From Primulina eburnea (Eukaryota; Streptophyta; Magnoliopsida; Lamiales; Gesneriaceae): a DNA stretch of 64,000 nucleotides. Shown piece by piece: positions 1 through 11,169 of this stretch; the first letter of the stretch is position 1; each line of letters opens with the position of its first letter. Location: positions 62,001 through 126,000 of the forward strand of contig NW_027331273.1 in assembly GCF_022965805.1 (NCBI RefSeq), in the 5' to 3' direction. Under the pieces are notes generated by a model that made no database searches, was not told the origin of the DNA, and saw only the letters and a program-made list of their open reading frames with translations. The position numbers were made by a program, and so were the translations under genes.

Positions 1-194
1 TTTGCAATGTGTGCCAAGCAAGGTTTGCAGTATAGGTGACTGCACTGCGACTGAAATGCTTCATTTGGATATGCAAGCGTACGACAAACAGGACAAAAAT
101 ACTCCCCTGGATAGGTTTGAATGTCTATTATGCACTCTATATCAAAACCCATGGATTCTCAAGTAAAATCTTGGATGGCGACAAGCTTCAATGC
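1..194 (-). CDS. RING-type zinc finger protein, first coding exon (partial)
   Basis: A splice acceptor (TTTGTTCAG) at 195-203 opens this minus-strand exon. The first ATG is at 152-150, and the frame stays open to the window edge (about 50 codons). The peptide carries a cysteine/histidine array, CPVC, then CSHLYCKPCL, spaced like the first half of a RING or RING-like zinc finger. Such domains bind two zinc ions and usually serve E3 ubiquitin ligases. The exon joins upstream to a 5' UTR exon near 1469-1605 across a long intron. The conserved cysteines, the splice signal and a promoter at a plausible distance make this a real host gene, truncated only by the window. The exact family is not certain, because the rest of the protein is outside. 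Confidence 0.72.
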
Positions 195-739
195 CTGAAC
201 AAAGAAACAAAAAATTAATATATTAAAATATTAATACATGCATAAAAAAATATACAATAATAGATATGATAGAATAATTCCACATTATAATAAATTATTA
301 TTACAAATATCACATAGCCAATTAACTAATGCACAAAATAAACAAGTTACAAATTACTGAAAGAATTGTATCACCAAGTAGAATAATCTTCTGTTTCACA
401 ATCCACGTATGCTGGTAAAACAGTACAAGCATATAAATAATATAATGAAAACAAAACTGTAATAAACAAAAGAGAGAGATGATTAAATTTTGCAGCCATT
501 CTCATCTCCCACTTTTGTTTTGGCTAGCAGGCAATATTTACATGAATTGGAAAACGAGAATACTTAGGGAGATGTATGGATTTGTTTTTGAAATTTCATG
601 AAATGGGAAAGATTTATGGAAATCGAGTTGGTGAATGTGATGTCGATGTCATGCAACAATTTATTTTAAAATTTAAAGATATAATAAATTGATTAAAAAT
701 GTAATACAGAAATTGAGAATTTTTGGGAGGCGTTAAAAG

Positions 740-945
740 TTAAAATGAAAAATAATAATAATAATGAATAATAATAATAATGAATAATAATAATAATAAT
801 GAAAAATAATAATAATAATAATAATGAAAAATAATAATAATGAAAAATAATAATAATAATAATGATGATGATGATGATGATGATGAAAAAAATAATAATA
901 ATAATAATGTTGGTCCGAGTTAAAAATGAAAAATAATAATAATAA

Positions 946-979
<34 letters not shown>

Positions 980-981
980 AA

Positions 982-1013
<32 letters not shown>

Positions 1014-1057
1014 TGATGAAAAAAATAATAATAATAATAATGTTGGTCCGAGTTAAA
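740..1057. repeat. Compound AAT/ATG microsatellite in the RING-gene intron
   Basis: Runs of AAT, GAAAAAT and ATG units. The block ending in GTTGGTCCGAGTTAAAAATG occurs twice (near 908-928 and 1042-1061), so a unit of about 130 bp has duplicated. Long reading frames across it encode only runs of Ile, Tyr and His and are translations of the repeat. Confidence 0.85.
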
Positions 1058-1468
1058 AATGATTTTTTGAAGAAAATCAAAGAAGCAAGAAGAGTTGAAC
1101 ATGTTCAGACACATTAATTTTAAAGAAATGAGCAAACTTTAAAGGATTACTCTCTCCAGCGAAAAATAAAAATAAAACAATTAGGACAAATAAATTCATA
1201 TTAATTTAACATGACAAATCGCTAGCCGAAAAAAATGATCCACACCAAGGAAATTTCCCAAAAATACAAAACACAAATAGATCGGAAAATCAAATGAACC
1301 TGAAATAACTTAGCTGAGAAATGCAACAAAAAAAAAAGAAAAAAAAATTCTAACAAACAAGCGGAACCATCCCTCAAAACATATCTTCACACATCAGTTT
1401 TATCAAGAAATGAGGAAAAATTCACGCCCAAATATATAAAATTTAGGGGGAAAAAACCTGTTACACAC

Positions 1469-1605
1469 CTCAAAACCCTTGTCCAAAGACTTTAATCATC
1501 AAATAAAAAGCCTGGATGCGCGATCCCCAAGAGAATTTTCTGACGTTTCCTGGAGAGAACGAGAGAAACACTGGGAGAGGAAAGCGACTGTGGAGAAATG
1601 AAATG
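1469..1605 (-). other. Probable 5' UTR exon of the RING gene
   Basis: On the minus strand the sequence downstream of a TATA box is CT-rich, as plant leaders are, and ends at a good splice donor (AG|GTGTGT) at 1470-1463. The intron would run 1468-195 and join the coding exon. No long frame beginning with ATG lies in it. The transcription start is placed about 30 bp from the TATA box and is approximate. Confidence 0.5.
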
Positions 1606-1628
1606 CGGGCAGATGAGAGGAAGCGGTG

Positions 1629-1638
1629 CCTTTTATAG
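1629..1638 (-). promoter_or_regulatory. TATA box of the RING gene
   Basis: CTATAAAAGG on the minus strand, followed by a CT-rich leader and a splice donor. This is a textbook plant core promoter layout. The predicted start site is near 1600. Confidence 0.55.
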
Positions 1639-1639
1639 G

Positions 1640-2264
1640 TGGGGAGTGAGGGTTTGTAGGGTCTACAGCGCACACATTCATGCTAAACAAATTATAATAA
1701 TAATAATTTAATAATTTAGTATATTATAAATAAATAAATAAATATGGTATGAAATGGAGAAATGGTGAAAGAAATGGAGAAATGTGCACATATTTCTGGA
1801 CAATCTCATATGAAAATGAACATTTCGTAAAAAAATATCTGTGAATCACTGTTAAAGACATTATTAAATGATTTAAAGACTCAAATGTATGTCGGATTTT
1901 TGCCAAAAGCATGTAAAAACTCCTGTCGGTCGGAGGTCATCAGAGCTCACAAAGTTCGTAAGAAGATTATCGGAACTCTGACAACGATGACCGGCGCGAG
2001 ATTCAAGTTTAAATATTCAATTAATGCTAAATATTATATCCTCGTATAGGATTGTGGCAAGTGGCATGAGATGCGCAAAATGTACAATCGACAAATACAA
2101 CCGTTTCGATTGTTCATCAATTAACGCGCGAATTTCGAGTTATTGTAAATAACGTCCCTTCAATTTTGTTGCTATTTATCTCATTTTACTCTATTTTTAC
2201 TTTTGTCGTAGTTTTCAAAGAAATTAACAATCACGACATGTCTATAAATTGTGGATTAAGTTGT
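1640..2264. other. Intergenic, nothing recognised
   Basis: AT-rich sequence upstream of the RING promoter. Frames of about 60 codons here show no domain or codon bias. Part of it (2192-2243) resembles 3005-3055 on the other side of the hAT-like element. Confidence 0.5.
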
Positions 2265-2271
2265 GTTATAC

Positions 2272-2437
2272 CTAGAGGTGTCGATTCAGGTAGATTGTGT
2301 GGGTTCAGGTCGAGTTAAAAACAAGGATATTAAAAAAAATATTTCAACTCGAATCCAAACCAAACCGACCACCCGGTCTATTTTTTTTTTTACTTTATAT
2401 CTTTAACAAAATAATTAAATAAAAAATTGAAAACATA

Positions 2438-2490
<53 letters not shown>

Positions 2491-2980
2491 TTTTAATTTA
2501 AACACATAATAGAAAAATTCTCGCATGATAAATATAATCATGGATTATTTAAGTTTAAGAGTCAAATTATCTAAACTATTAGTTCAAAAAAGAAATAATT
2601 GTTTAGAAAATACAAATATTTCAAAAAAACATTATTACACAATAAAAATTTATGATAATCAATCTACAATTAAAAAAAAAATTCAAGCATCACAAATATC
2701 TTTCAAGTTTTAAACACTACTTCTCAATTGTTTCACACATTTTTGTATGAGTCAAGATTTGAAAAAACAAACATAAATTGGTCGGGTGGGTTCGAGTTGA
2801 TAGGTGACCTGATTTTTGAATTCAGGTCAACCTGAACTCAAACCCAAACCCACCCAATTTTTTGGTTCATATTTCGGTTGAGTCCAACTCAACCTGACCC
2901 GAACCTGAAAACCTCAAACCCTATATTTTCGAGGCGGCTTGTGTCAGGTTTGTGAGTCGGGTTCATTTTTTACACTCTTA
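2272..2980. mobile_element. hAT-like non-autonomous transposon
   Basis: The ends read CTAGAGGTGTCGATTC and, inverted, TAAGAGTGTAAAAAATG, an imperfect terminal inverted repeat. GTTATAC (2265-2271 and 2981-2987) flanks it as a perfect 7-bp direct repeat, with an eighth base that mismatches. This is close to the 8-bp target duplication of hAT elements. Subterminal regions are rich in inverted GGGTTCAGGT / AACCCAAACC motifs typical of this widespread plant MITE type. No transposase frame is present. Confidence 0.6.
2437..2491. repeat. (AAT)n microsatellite
   Basis: About 16 uninterrupted AAT units inside the hAT-like element. Confidence 0.9.
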
Positions 2981-2987
2981 GTTATAC

Positions 2988-3259
2988 TATTTAAATTATA
3001 TCGCTCTATTTTATTTTTGTCGTGGTTTTTTAAGAAATTTGTGATTTTAGCATGTCATGGAATATTTGGTGTCAATACTCATGTTAAATTTGTTTTAGTT
3101 TAATTCTCCATTAACATAAAAGTATAAAAATCACAAATTTTCACATGCTTTGTTTGTACATGAGCTTCTTTTCTAAAGTTTAGTCAATAAACTCCCTTCC
3201 ATTAACATGTTAATTATTATTTTTATAATTCTTAATTTATTTTTTATAATCATTATTAA
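2988..3259. other. AT-rich stretch, nothing recognised
   Basis: No frame or repeat boundary is visible apart from the short similarity of 3005-3055 to 2192-2243. Confidence 0.4.
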
Positions 3260-3920
3260 TATAGTTAAATCCCTTAATTTTGATAATAACAAACAATAAT
3301 TTATTGTATTAGATCAAGTTGCATTTGTAATATATTACAAGTACTCGACCGCCCACTGAAGATTCAAAAAAAGTCATTCAAATGGTCTCAAAAGTCTCAA
3401 GATGCAAAGCTATTCAACCGTTTTATCATCAGTAGTATATTTGATCTACCCAACCGCTCAAGCGTACAAGTCTATGTTTTAAGAGCTACTCAATTGTTCA
3501 TTTTATTGAAGTACATCTATAAACGGTTGAGTAAAGTCATTTTCAGATACAAGCCATGTGTTATATAAGTATCTCACCTACTTTATCAAAAAAGTTAATA
3601 GACTAATCATGCATGACAAATAGGATATTAGAAGTTCAGATTGTTTTTCTTAAAAGTCTACGCGCAAAGCTAGTTGTTTTTTTTTGTTGTTAGTGGTCGT
3701 TTCTTCTTAGATTTAGTAAATGCAAAATTGTTAATTGATTAAAGTGTACTATAAATTAAGAAAGGACGGCGACAACAATACTATTGTATTTATACTCATT
3801 CATTGCGCTACAATCGAACGTTGAACAAGAAGATGCCAGAAGTACTATAAAGAGAGAATGCCAAGAAGGGTTTCAAACACGGAGAAATTTAACGACTACG
3901 AGATTTTACATACTTGAAAC
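3260..3920 (+). repeat. Decayed copia (Sirevirus-type) LTR or leader
   Basis: It begins with AATTTTGATAATAACAAAC, a motif also near the LTR start of the Sirevirus-like element at 14123 (GATTTTGATGATAACAAAAC). It lies directly upstream of a same-strand gag remnant. No primer binding site or target duplication survives, so the limits are approximate. Confidence 0.4.
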
Positions 3921-3974
3921 ATTTCTTTGAAAATATTTACGATCAATCTTTATCTTTACAAAATCTCTACTGCT

Positions 3975-5150
3975 CAACAGCCTTCACATCAAATAACATT
4001 TATTAGATCTTCAAGGATCATCAAGGGCTTCTGTCAAACCACTCAGCCGTTTCTGTTCAAAACATTCAAGAAGTCCACTGAGCAACTAAGCAACGAGGCC
4101 ATGTCTCTGTTCATCAAGAAGTTTTGTAAATTTATGCGCAATAATCAATCTAAATTTACTAAACGATATTATAAAAACGACCAGACAAATGATGGTCAAG
4201 CTTGTTATAATTGTGGCAAGAAAGGATACTTTTTTTAGATTGTAACATGCCCAAAAAAGAGGAGACAATCGTTCAAGAAAAGATAGCCTAAGAATGAGAA
4301 TATTTTTCGAGAAGAAAGATCAGAAGGTACTTGTTACTGAGGAGAACAAGAGCCAATGGGCATACTCAGAGAACGAGTCTTCTATATCAGAAACAATCTC
4401 AAGTGGAAGTAATGAAGAGCCGATGTAGTGCCTGATGGAAGATTTAGAACAAGAAGAAGACGATGGCGAGGAATTTGATTTCAGATCTAGTGAATTCACA
4501 CAAGAAGATCTTGTCATCGCACTTCATAATATGGCCAAAGAGTACAAGATTTTGTATCAAACATTTGAGTAAATAAAGATAGAAAAATTAAGCCTAAAAA
4601 ATAAGTCGAGTAAATATAGTTGTTTGCAGCGAAAAGAACTCGACAATTTGAAAGTGAAACTAAGTCTGCTAGCCACTAAAAATGATAACATGCAGAGACT
4701 GTTCCAAGATATAAGTAAGATGCATGAAAAGCAAAAGTAAGCTGTGATAAAATCGGCCTAGGCTTTGGAAATGGTGATTCCAATCTTATTGAAACAAGTA
4801 CTCAATTACATCTAGACAGAAAGCAAGTATAATATGATAAACTTTGTCTGATCCAGTGCGATATATGAAAATGATAAGCCCAAAATCCAAGCAGACTAAA
4901 AAGGGCTTTATGAGAACAAGGATAAGCATAGAAGAATAAGATATATTGAACATCAAGACTCTAAATCTGGAAAGACATGGCTAAAGCCAACATTAAATGT
5001 AATTAGACAGGGTAACCAGTCGAGTTCCAACCGTTCTTGGAAGACGCCGTTTCAATCTAGAAAAGTTGTTCAAAAAATAAAAACAAGACAGTACTTTAAT
5101 TGCAGACTAGTTCAAAAAGGGGTACACACTGGATAGCAAGGACAAATGAC
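3975..5150 (+). pseudogene. Sirevirus-type copia gag remnant
   Basis: Translated pieces match the gag of the Sirevirus at 43-45 kb in the same order. First comes a segment reading SNEAMSLFIKKF, then a zinc knuckle start CYNCGKKGYF whose second half is lost to a stop and frameshift, then an acidic stretch near 4370-4500 (SSEFTQEDLVIALHNMAKEY) and a coiled-coil segment to about 4740. Lysine/arginine-rich C-terminal sequence continues to about 5150. Several stops and frame changes show that it is dead. No pol follows, because the element is cut off where a gypsy LTR begins near 5279. Confidence 0.7.
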
Positions 5151-5278
5151 CTAAACAACATTTGGCTAGATTCACTGCACAACACTCCACACAACTGTAC
5201 TTGACCGCTTGAATTTTTTGGATACACACACTAGCATGCCTATAAGGGCAATTCAAGTGTGAGTCTCGAAATGATTAA

Positions 5279-7168
5279 TGAAACGACCCACCCTAGCTTC
5301 TATTCCTTTTATTTTACACTAGTTTTTTTTCTTTACATTCATGCATAATTATTTCATCATAAACTAGCATAAATAATCAAATAAACAAAACTTCATGTCA
5401 TCTATAATCATTCATGCGGAATAAGAAAAATAAGCATTAAAAGTCTAAAATTTAGCTCAATAATTCTAGCACCCTAAAAGTCTATAAATAAAAACGATAA
5501 TCCATAAAATTATCAAAAGTCTTTAACATACGCGGAATTTCTAGGTCCTCGGGTATGCACTGCGCCCTCCGGATAACTCGATAGTCCGCACCTCAAGACT
5601 CAACATCATCATCATCTGCAATCATTCATACCTAATGAGTCTAATGACTCAGCATGCTCAAATCTCATATAGCAAGTACATAACTATACAATCACATGCA
5701 TAAAAATTACTTTTACTGAAAAAATATTTTTCTATGCAATCATGAAACCTTCAAAATACACAACTTTTGAAATCATGCTTAAATATGAACATTTTCCTTT
5801 TAAAATTATCATTTTTATGTGAATTCCGCTCTCTGAAAGTGACAGTTTTTATTCGATTGATCCATATAAAAACCATATTACTAGGCCACTGGGTTCAACG
5901 TCCACATTTTTGACGATCCCACCGACTATCATAAACAACACTTCACCGTTCACGTTTTCAACGGACCCGCTATCATTGAGATTCCCCCCACGTTTTCGAC
6001 GGTTCACTCCCTTTCATCATTGCAAGTTTACCGCTCACATTTTCAACGGATTTATTATCATTGAGATTCCCGCCCACGTTTTCGACGATTCATCCCCTTT
6101 CATCATTGCAAGTTCACCGTTCACGTTTTCCACGTATCCCTTACTACCTTTCGTCACGATCAATTCACATTCCTCAAATATATTTTCCTTTGCCTTTTAA
6201 TTTCATAAAACATGCATGACTTTCTATATTCTTTAATATTCCCAAAAATGTCTCATATCATTCGTATACATCGAAATTGCTAACAATAGCAAATACTTTA
6301 AAACTTCTAAAAATAGCATATATCATGCATATACTTTAAAACTTCTAAAAATAACATTTAACATGATTTGGAATTGTTTTAGGAAGTTGCAAACCACCCT
6401 CGACTTTCCTCGAACCGACCGCATGCGTTTCAACACCATACTTATCCGGACTACCCTAGACTTTGACTCAAGGAGACAACACGATTTTAAAACTTTAAAA
6501 ATACCCAAAAATATCTAGTATCTTGCTGCAAATTTAATCTTAGGTCCTACGTTTCAAAAACGACTCAATTCGATTATCGGATGGATCGTTTACCACCGTT
6601 TTCGCGTTTCCGGTAAAACAAATGACCAAACTACCCTCCCGACTCGAATCAACCCGAGACCATACCTTTATTAACATCCTAAGACTCAATATAAGTTTAT
6701 GGAAGTCCAAAAACCCATGCCAATACTGAAACAAGGATTTAGAATATAACCTAGGCTCACTTCGCTCCTATTTTGACACGTTCGGGCAATTTACGACCCT
6801 GAACGGACCACGGCTCGAAATGACCTCGAACCAGGCCCTAGACCCCTTACTTAGACACTAAATAAGACCATGGTCAGCCCCTTTTGAACACAGACCAGAC
6901 GCTCAAGTCACCAACTCCCCCACAGCAGCCACGTGCCGAATGCATCTTCATGTGCAGAATTGGAACAAAGGCTCCAGCGGCTATGGCTGCCCTTGGTTCG
7001 ACTTTTGGCTCACACTAGACCATAACCAGGACCCTAAGGCACGTCCCTAGCCCCTGGACCAGCCCTTGAACTTCCCCTTTATTCCTAGGAATTAACGAAA
7101 CTCCCCAAAACAGCCCCACCAACGCATGTTTGTGGAGTTTCGGTTCCAGCACTCAACCAACTCATACA
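5279..7168. repeat. Decayed gypsy LTR (truncated)
   Basis: It starts with TGAAACGACCC, a common start for plant gypsy LTRs. It contains a block (about 5540-5700) that resembles 55975-56110, so this family has at least two copies in the window. It is truncated on the right, where the Tekay LTR begins at 7169. No coding capacity. The assignment is by pattern only, and strand and full length are uncertain. Confidence 0.45.
5926..6150. repeat. Tandem repeat of about 100 bp inside the decayed LTR
   Basis: Two and a half units share CATTGAGATTCCC, CCCACGTTTTCGACG and TTTCATCATTGCAAGTT in the same order. The one long frame across it is repeat translation. Confidence 0.7.
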
Positions 7169-9182
7169 TGTGGGGCCACGGGTCCGACATCTAATATTAA
7201 TAATTATAAATATAACAAACCCAACGATTTAGTACATACATAATTTGTGGTTCACAAATTCACATAAACATCGTCAAAATAATTAAAAGGTTACAAATGT
7301 TTGAAATATAAATTTTAACATGCCAAAATAAAGTTGTGAACCAAATAAATCCAAACATCATCACATAGCTCCTAAGACCCGAGAATCCCACTCTAACTCG
7401 TATCTCCTCGCCTGGAACTGGACTCTGGCATCCCAAGCCTCGCCTCACCTACCGTCAAGCACATGAAAACAAGAGGTAGCCGATGTGCCGGTGAGTATAA
7501 ACCCAGTATGATACAATCAATAACATATGAGAATTAAAATTTCACAAAATTCATATAAACTCATAAAGATGTAATATAATGCAATGCATGATCAGAAGCT
7601 GTGGGCTATCAATAAATCTCAAGATCAAGTGAATCATCTGGTCATAGGGTACCCAAGGGAAGAGAATCCCCCAACAACATCCACCGACTCATCCGCTCGA
7701 GGTGGTGTGTTGTGTTCTACAATCCCAAGACTATGGTGCGCCTATAGAGTGTTCAGGCCATAGCAGTGACCTCCGCATACACTATGCCAACTCAATTATA
7801 GCCCCATACGTCCAACAAATCAATAAATCAAGGCGACCTCCGCCATATCAAATCTGAATCAAAAAGTGGCTCAATATGCAATGCAATGATTCATTTCAAT
7901 CTCATCAAGTCAATATCATAATAAGCTCATCTCAAAAGATCAATCATCAACAAATTACAAATAATTCATCCAGCCATCGAATTTTCAATTTAAAATAAAA
8001 ATGATACTTTTACCACGTATGTTACCGACCTTAAAATACCTTTCAAATATTACCAAAAGAAGATCGGAATGTGTAGATGAGAAGTCTTGAACCTCTGAAG
8101 TTTACTATAACACAAGAACTCGGATCATTTAACAAAACAGAGCAGTTTCTGTACAAAATTCATAATTAATTCAATACGGCTTTAAATCAAAATCCGCAAA
8201 ATGCATATGCAAGAAAACTCAATTCCCAACAATTCTTCTTCACAAACTTTTGTCAAATAAAGTCATTTACTCAGTCTTTCATAATCTGAAACATACAACA
8301 TAATTCCCACAATTCTGCATCATTACAAATCTGGCACCGTTTAGTATTTGGAGCATAACTCCCTCAATACTCGATGGAATCAAGCCCAGTTTATATCATT
8401 TCTAAGACAAGACAATGTTCTATAACTTTCTTTTGAACAACAAATTCAGAATCCCAACCGATTAATACTAGAATTCGAATAAACAAAAGCCATGGACACA
8501 AACTCGGGATTCTAGACTAGTTTTAGTAAATATAGCATATCTCTTTCAATTTTTCATAGAATTGAGTGATTCTTGAATCAAATTGAAGCTAACTCGATTA
8601 TCTACAAGTTTGATGAAGACCATAACTCGAAAATCCAAATACAAATGTCCCATAAACACGAAATACAGAAGGCGTGGAAATTTTTCTTCGTACATAAACA
8701 AGAAACCATTCTCATATCCCTTTTAAATTCAAACCAACACAAATACAACATCTCCAACATCTCAATATCTCAAATATCAACTCAAATATCAATTCTAAAC
8801 TTCAACCCATTTCCAAACTTGAATAAAAATGGAAAATACTTACATCCTCGTGAAGCCCGTGACGAGAGGATCACAAATCTAACTTCATTTCAAAATTTTC
8901 TTGAACAAATCTCCCATAGATTGAAGAAAGAAATGTAGAAAATGGAAGGAAGAGGGTTTCAGTGGAGGAAAAGGAGGAGAAATGATTGGAGGAGGTGAAA
9001 GTTGACTTAGATATTGATTTTTCGTGTTTTTAGCGCCTCAGCGCTACTTTGTAGCGCCGCGGCGCCAAAATTGCCGTAACTCTAGCGCCTAGGCGCTACT
9101 TTATAGTGTTTAGGCGCGTGAACAGTACCCGTGAAGAGTACCTGTGAATAGTAACTTTTTAAAAAAAAATTCGGGCATTACA
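7169..9182 (-). repeat. 3' LTR of a Tekay/Del chromovirus fragment
   Basis: On the minus strand this runs from TGTAATGCCCG to CCGTGGCCCCACA (TG...CA), about 2.0 kb. A polypurine tract and an integrase frame adjoin the 9182 end, as expected for a 3' LTR. The partner 5' LTR, gag, protease and RT are missing, so no target duplication can be checked. Frames inside it, such as 8573-8938, lack any domain. Confidence 0.75.
9030..9122. repeat. GC-rich palindromic block in the Tekay LTR
   Basis: Repeated AGCGCCTCAGCGCTA, TAGCGCCGCGGCGC and TAGCGCCTAGGCGCTA motifs, each close to its own reverse complement, stand out from the AT-rich LTR. Confidence 0.75.
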
Positions 9183-9200
9183 ATTCCTCCCCTCTAAAAT
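9183..9200 (-). other. Polypurine tract of the Tekay fragment
   Basis: AGAGGGGAGGAATT on the minus strand lies directly before the LTR, the site where plus-strand DNA synthesis starts. Confidence 0.65.
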
Positions 9201-9288
9201 AGATTTCGTCCTCGAAATCAAATCATCAATTTCAAGTCTACGATATAATGAACAATATTGAAAATAAGACCGAGAATAGAAGCATACT

Positions 9289-10311
9289 TCATTTGAATAA
9301 CTGTGGATATTTTTGTCTCATTTTGTCTTCTAATTCCCAAGTTGCCTCCTCGACACCATGTCTATTCCACTGTACTTTAATCAACGGTATCAATTTATTT
9401 CTGAGTTGCTTATCTTTTCTGTCTAAAATTTGAATCGGTCTCTCAATATAGCTCGAAGTCTGATCTAACTCAACCTCGTCAGGTGGAAGTACATGAGAAG
9501 GATCTGGATGATATTTCCTTAACATAGACACATGAAAAACATCATGAACACCTGATAATGCAGGCGGAAGAGCTAATCTATAAGCCAAGTCACCAACACG
9601 TTCCAAAATCTCATACGGACCTATGAATCTCGGTGATAATTTACCTTTCTTTCCAAATCTAACTGTACAACGGAAAGGAGATATTTTCAGAAAAACTCTG
9701 TCACCTTTCTCAAAAATCAACGGCCGTCTCCTGATGTTCGCATACTTAGCCTGCCTATCCTGAGCAGCTCGCATACGACTCTGAATAAATTTCACCTTCT
9801 CTGTCATATCTCTTAGCATATCAGGTCCTACAATTGGTGCTTCAGATAAATCGTCCCAATACAGAGGAGATTGACACTTCCTGCCATATAGTGCTTCAAA
9901 TGGTGACATTCCAATGCTCACTTGATAACTATTGTTATAAGAAAACTCGACAAGTGGTAACGAATCCTGCCAACCAATACCAAAATCCATCACTACAGCT
10001 CTCAGCATATCCTCTAATGTCTGAATAGTACGTTCTGACTGTCCGTCTGTCTGAGGGTGATATGTTGTACTCAAATGCAAACGAGTACCAAGGGACTCTT
10101 GTAAACTCTGCCAAAAATGAGAAGAAAATCTGGGATCACGATCCGATACAATTGACTTAGGCACACCATGCAATCTCAAAACTTCTCTGATGTACAATCT
10201 GGCCATCTGATCATGCCTATATGTCATCTGATAAGGAATGAAACACGAAGACTTAGTTAATCTGTCAACGATAACCCAAATTGCATCGCAACCTCTCGAC
10301 GACCTCGGCAA
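9289..10311 (-). pseudogene. Tekay/Del integrase with C-terminal chromodomain-type tail, 5'-truncated
   Basis: A 340-codon open frame without its own ATG. It starts inside the integrase catalytic core (IWVIVDRLTKS) and carries SDRDPRF and the TYHPQTDGQSERT region with the catalytic acidic residues. The GPY/F-type module follows (FGKKGKLSPRFIGPYEIL), then a tail ending EEATWELEDKMRQKYPQLF, characteristic of chromoviruses of the Tekay/Del clade. In the living element this enzyme inserts the DNA copy, and the tail steers it toward heterochromatin. The zinc-binding N-terminus, RT, RNase H, protease and gag are gone. The break near 10311 abuts caulimovirid-like sequence. The frame is intact over its length, so truncation was probably not ancient. 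Confidence 0.85.
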
Positions 10312-10349
10312 CTTGAACCCTGGACCTCCATCTGTAGTTTTAACTACAG

Positions 10350-10699
10350 TGTAGGACCGAGTGCTTACCGCTTTACTAAAAGCTATAGCTAGTGGTAATG
10401 GTGCAACTCAAATCTTTTAAACCGCACAGCAGCACAAGCACCATGGTTCGATCGCTCTACCAAGCAAGGACAATTATTGCACCCAACAATCTCCCTCCCA
10501 ATAATTGCACTCCTTGCAATCAATGGGAATCGAACCCATGACCTTAGCTCTGATACCAATTGTAGGACCGAGTGCTTACCGCTTTACCAAAAGCTATAGC
10601 TAGTGGTAATGGTGCAACTCAAATCTTTTAAACCGCACAGCAGCACAAGCACCATGGTTCGATCGCTCTACCAAGCAAGGACAATTATTGCACCCAACA
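10350..10699 (-). mobile_element. TRIM (terminal-repeat retrotransposon in miniature)
   Basis: Two 139-bp direct repeats, TGTAGGACCGAG...CACCCAACA, at 10350-10488 and 10561-10699 differ at one base. They enclose only 72 bp. On the minus strand the internal part begins with the initiator tRNA-Met primer site TGGTATCAGAGC (10558-10547) and ends with the polypurine tract TGGGAGGGAGAT (10500-10489). TACAG (10345-10349 and 10700-10704) is a perfect 5-bp target duplication. It has no coding capacity and must borrow proteins. It sits in the movement-protein part of pararetrovirus copy 1. The LTR match implies a recent insertion. Confidence 0.93.
10523..10539 (-). other. tRNA T-arm-like hairpin inside the TRIM
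   Basis: On the minus strand ATGGG-TTCGATT-CCCAT forms a 5-bp stem with a 7-base loop fitting the tRNA T-loop consensus (TTCRANY). It also contains the B-box core GGTTCGATTCC of RNA polymerase III promoters. It lies 8 bases beyond the primer binding site. No complete tRNA surrounds it. Confidence 0.6.
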
Positions 10700-10704
10700 T
10701 ACAG

Positions 10705-11160
10705 AATCATTAGTATCTCTTCATAATGAAGAAATGTTTATTAGATTATTAACTAATAAAGATGTATTATTTTATAGGAAAAATTATAGATTTATTCATA
10801 TAAGTTTAATAAAAATTGCCTTTAAATCTTTAACTTTAGAAGGTTCACCAGAAAGCTTTATAGCAGCTTTAAGATATGGTAGAAATTTAAATTGGAAACA
10901 ATCTCTTATGAGATAATTCAATCTAGTCTGGCTAATGGAACAATATATTTTGATTTTTATCCTAATTTATCTTTATCTCTGTCTGATATAAATATATAAG
11001 ATTATTTAACATTAAATGTTAAAACACATGGTTATAAATATACTCCTGGAACAGAAATTATATGTATCTGTTATCGTATTTATTATAAATCATGGTTTAC
11101 ACTAAATTCTATGTGTAAAAGAATAGATAAAAAAATTAAATGATACTATTCTTATATAAA
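10705..11160 (+). pseudogene. Pararetrovirus copy 1 movement protein remnant (30K family)
   Basis: Pieces align with the movement protein of copy 2 (48360-49031). They include the YRFIHISLIKIAF strand, SPESFIAALRYGRN, and after a stop and frameshift LSLSLSDINI and THGYKYTPGTEIICICYRI. Proteins of this superfamily form tubules or widen plasmodesmata so the virus can move between plant cells. The N-terminal part is missing upstream, and the frame is broken at about 10914 and again near 11000 and 11140. Confidence 0.75.
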
Positions 11161-11169
11161 CTACTTTTA

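Noticed and set aside
733..1135. Long minus-strand frames rich in Ile, Tyr and His
   Set aside because: They are translations of an AAT/ATG microsatellite and carry no protein signal.
8573..8938. 121-codon plus-strand frame as a gene
   Set aside because: It lies wholly inside the 3' LTR of a Tekay fragment and has no recognisable domain.
10547..10558. TGGTATCAGAGC as part of a real tRNA gene
   Set aside because: It is the complement of a tRNA 3' end only, placed beside LTRs, with no full cloverleaf.
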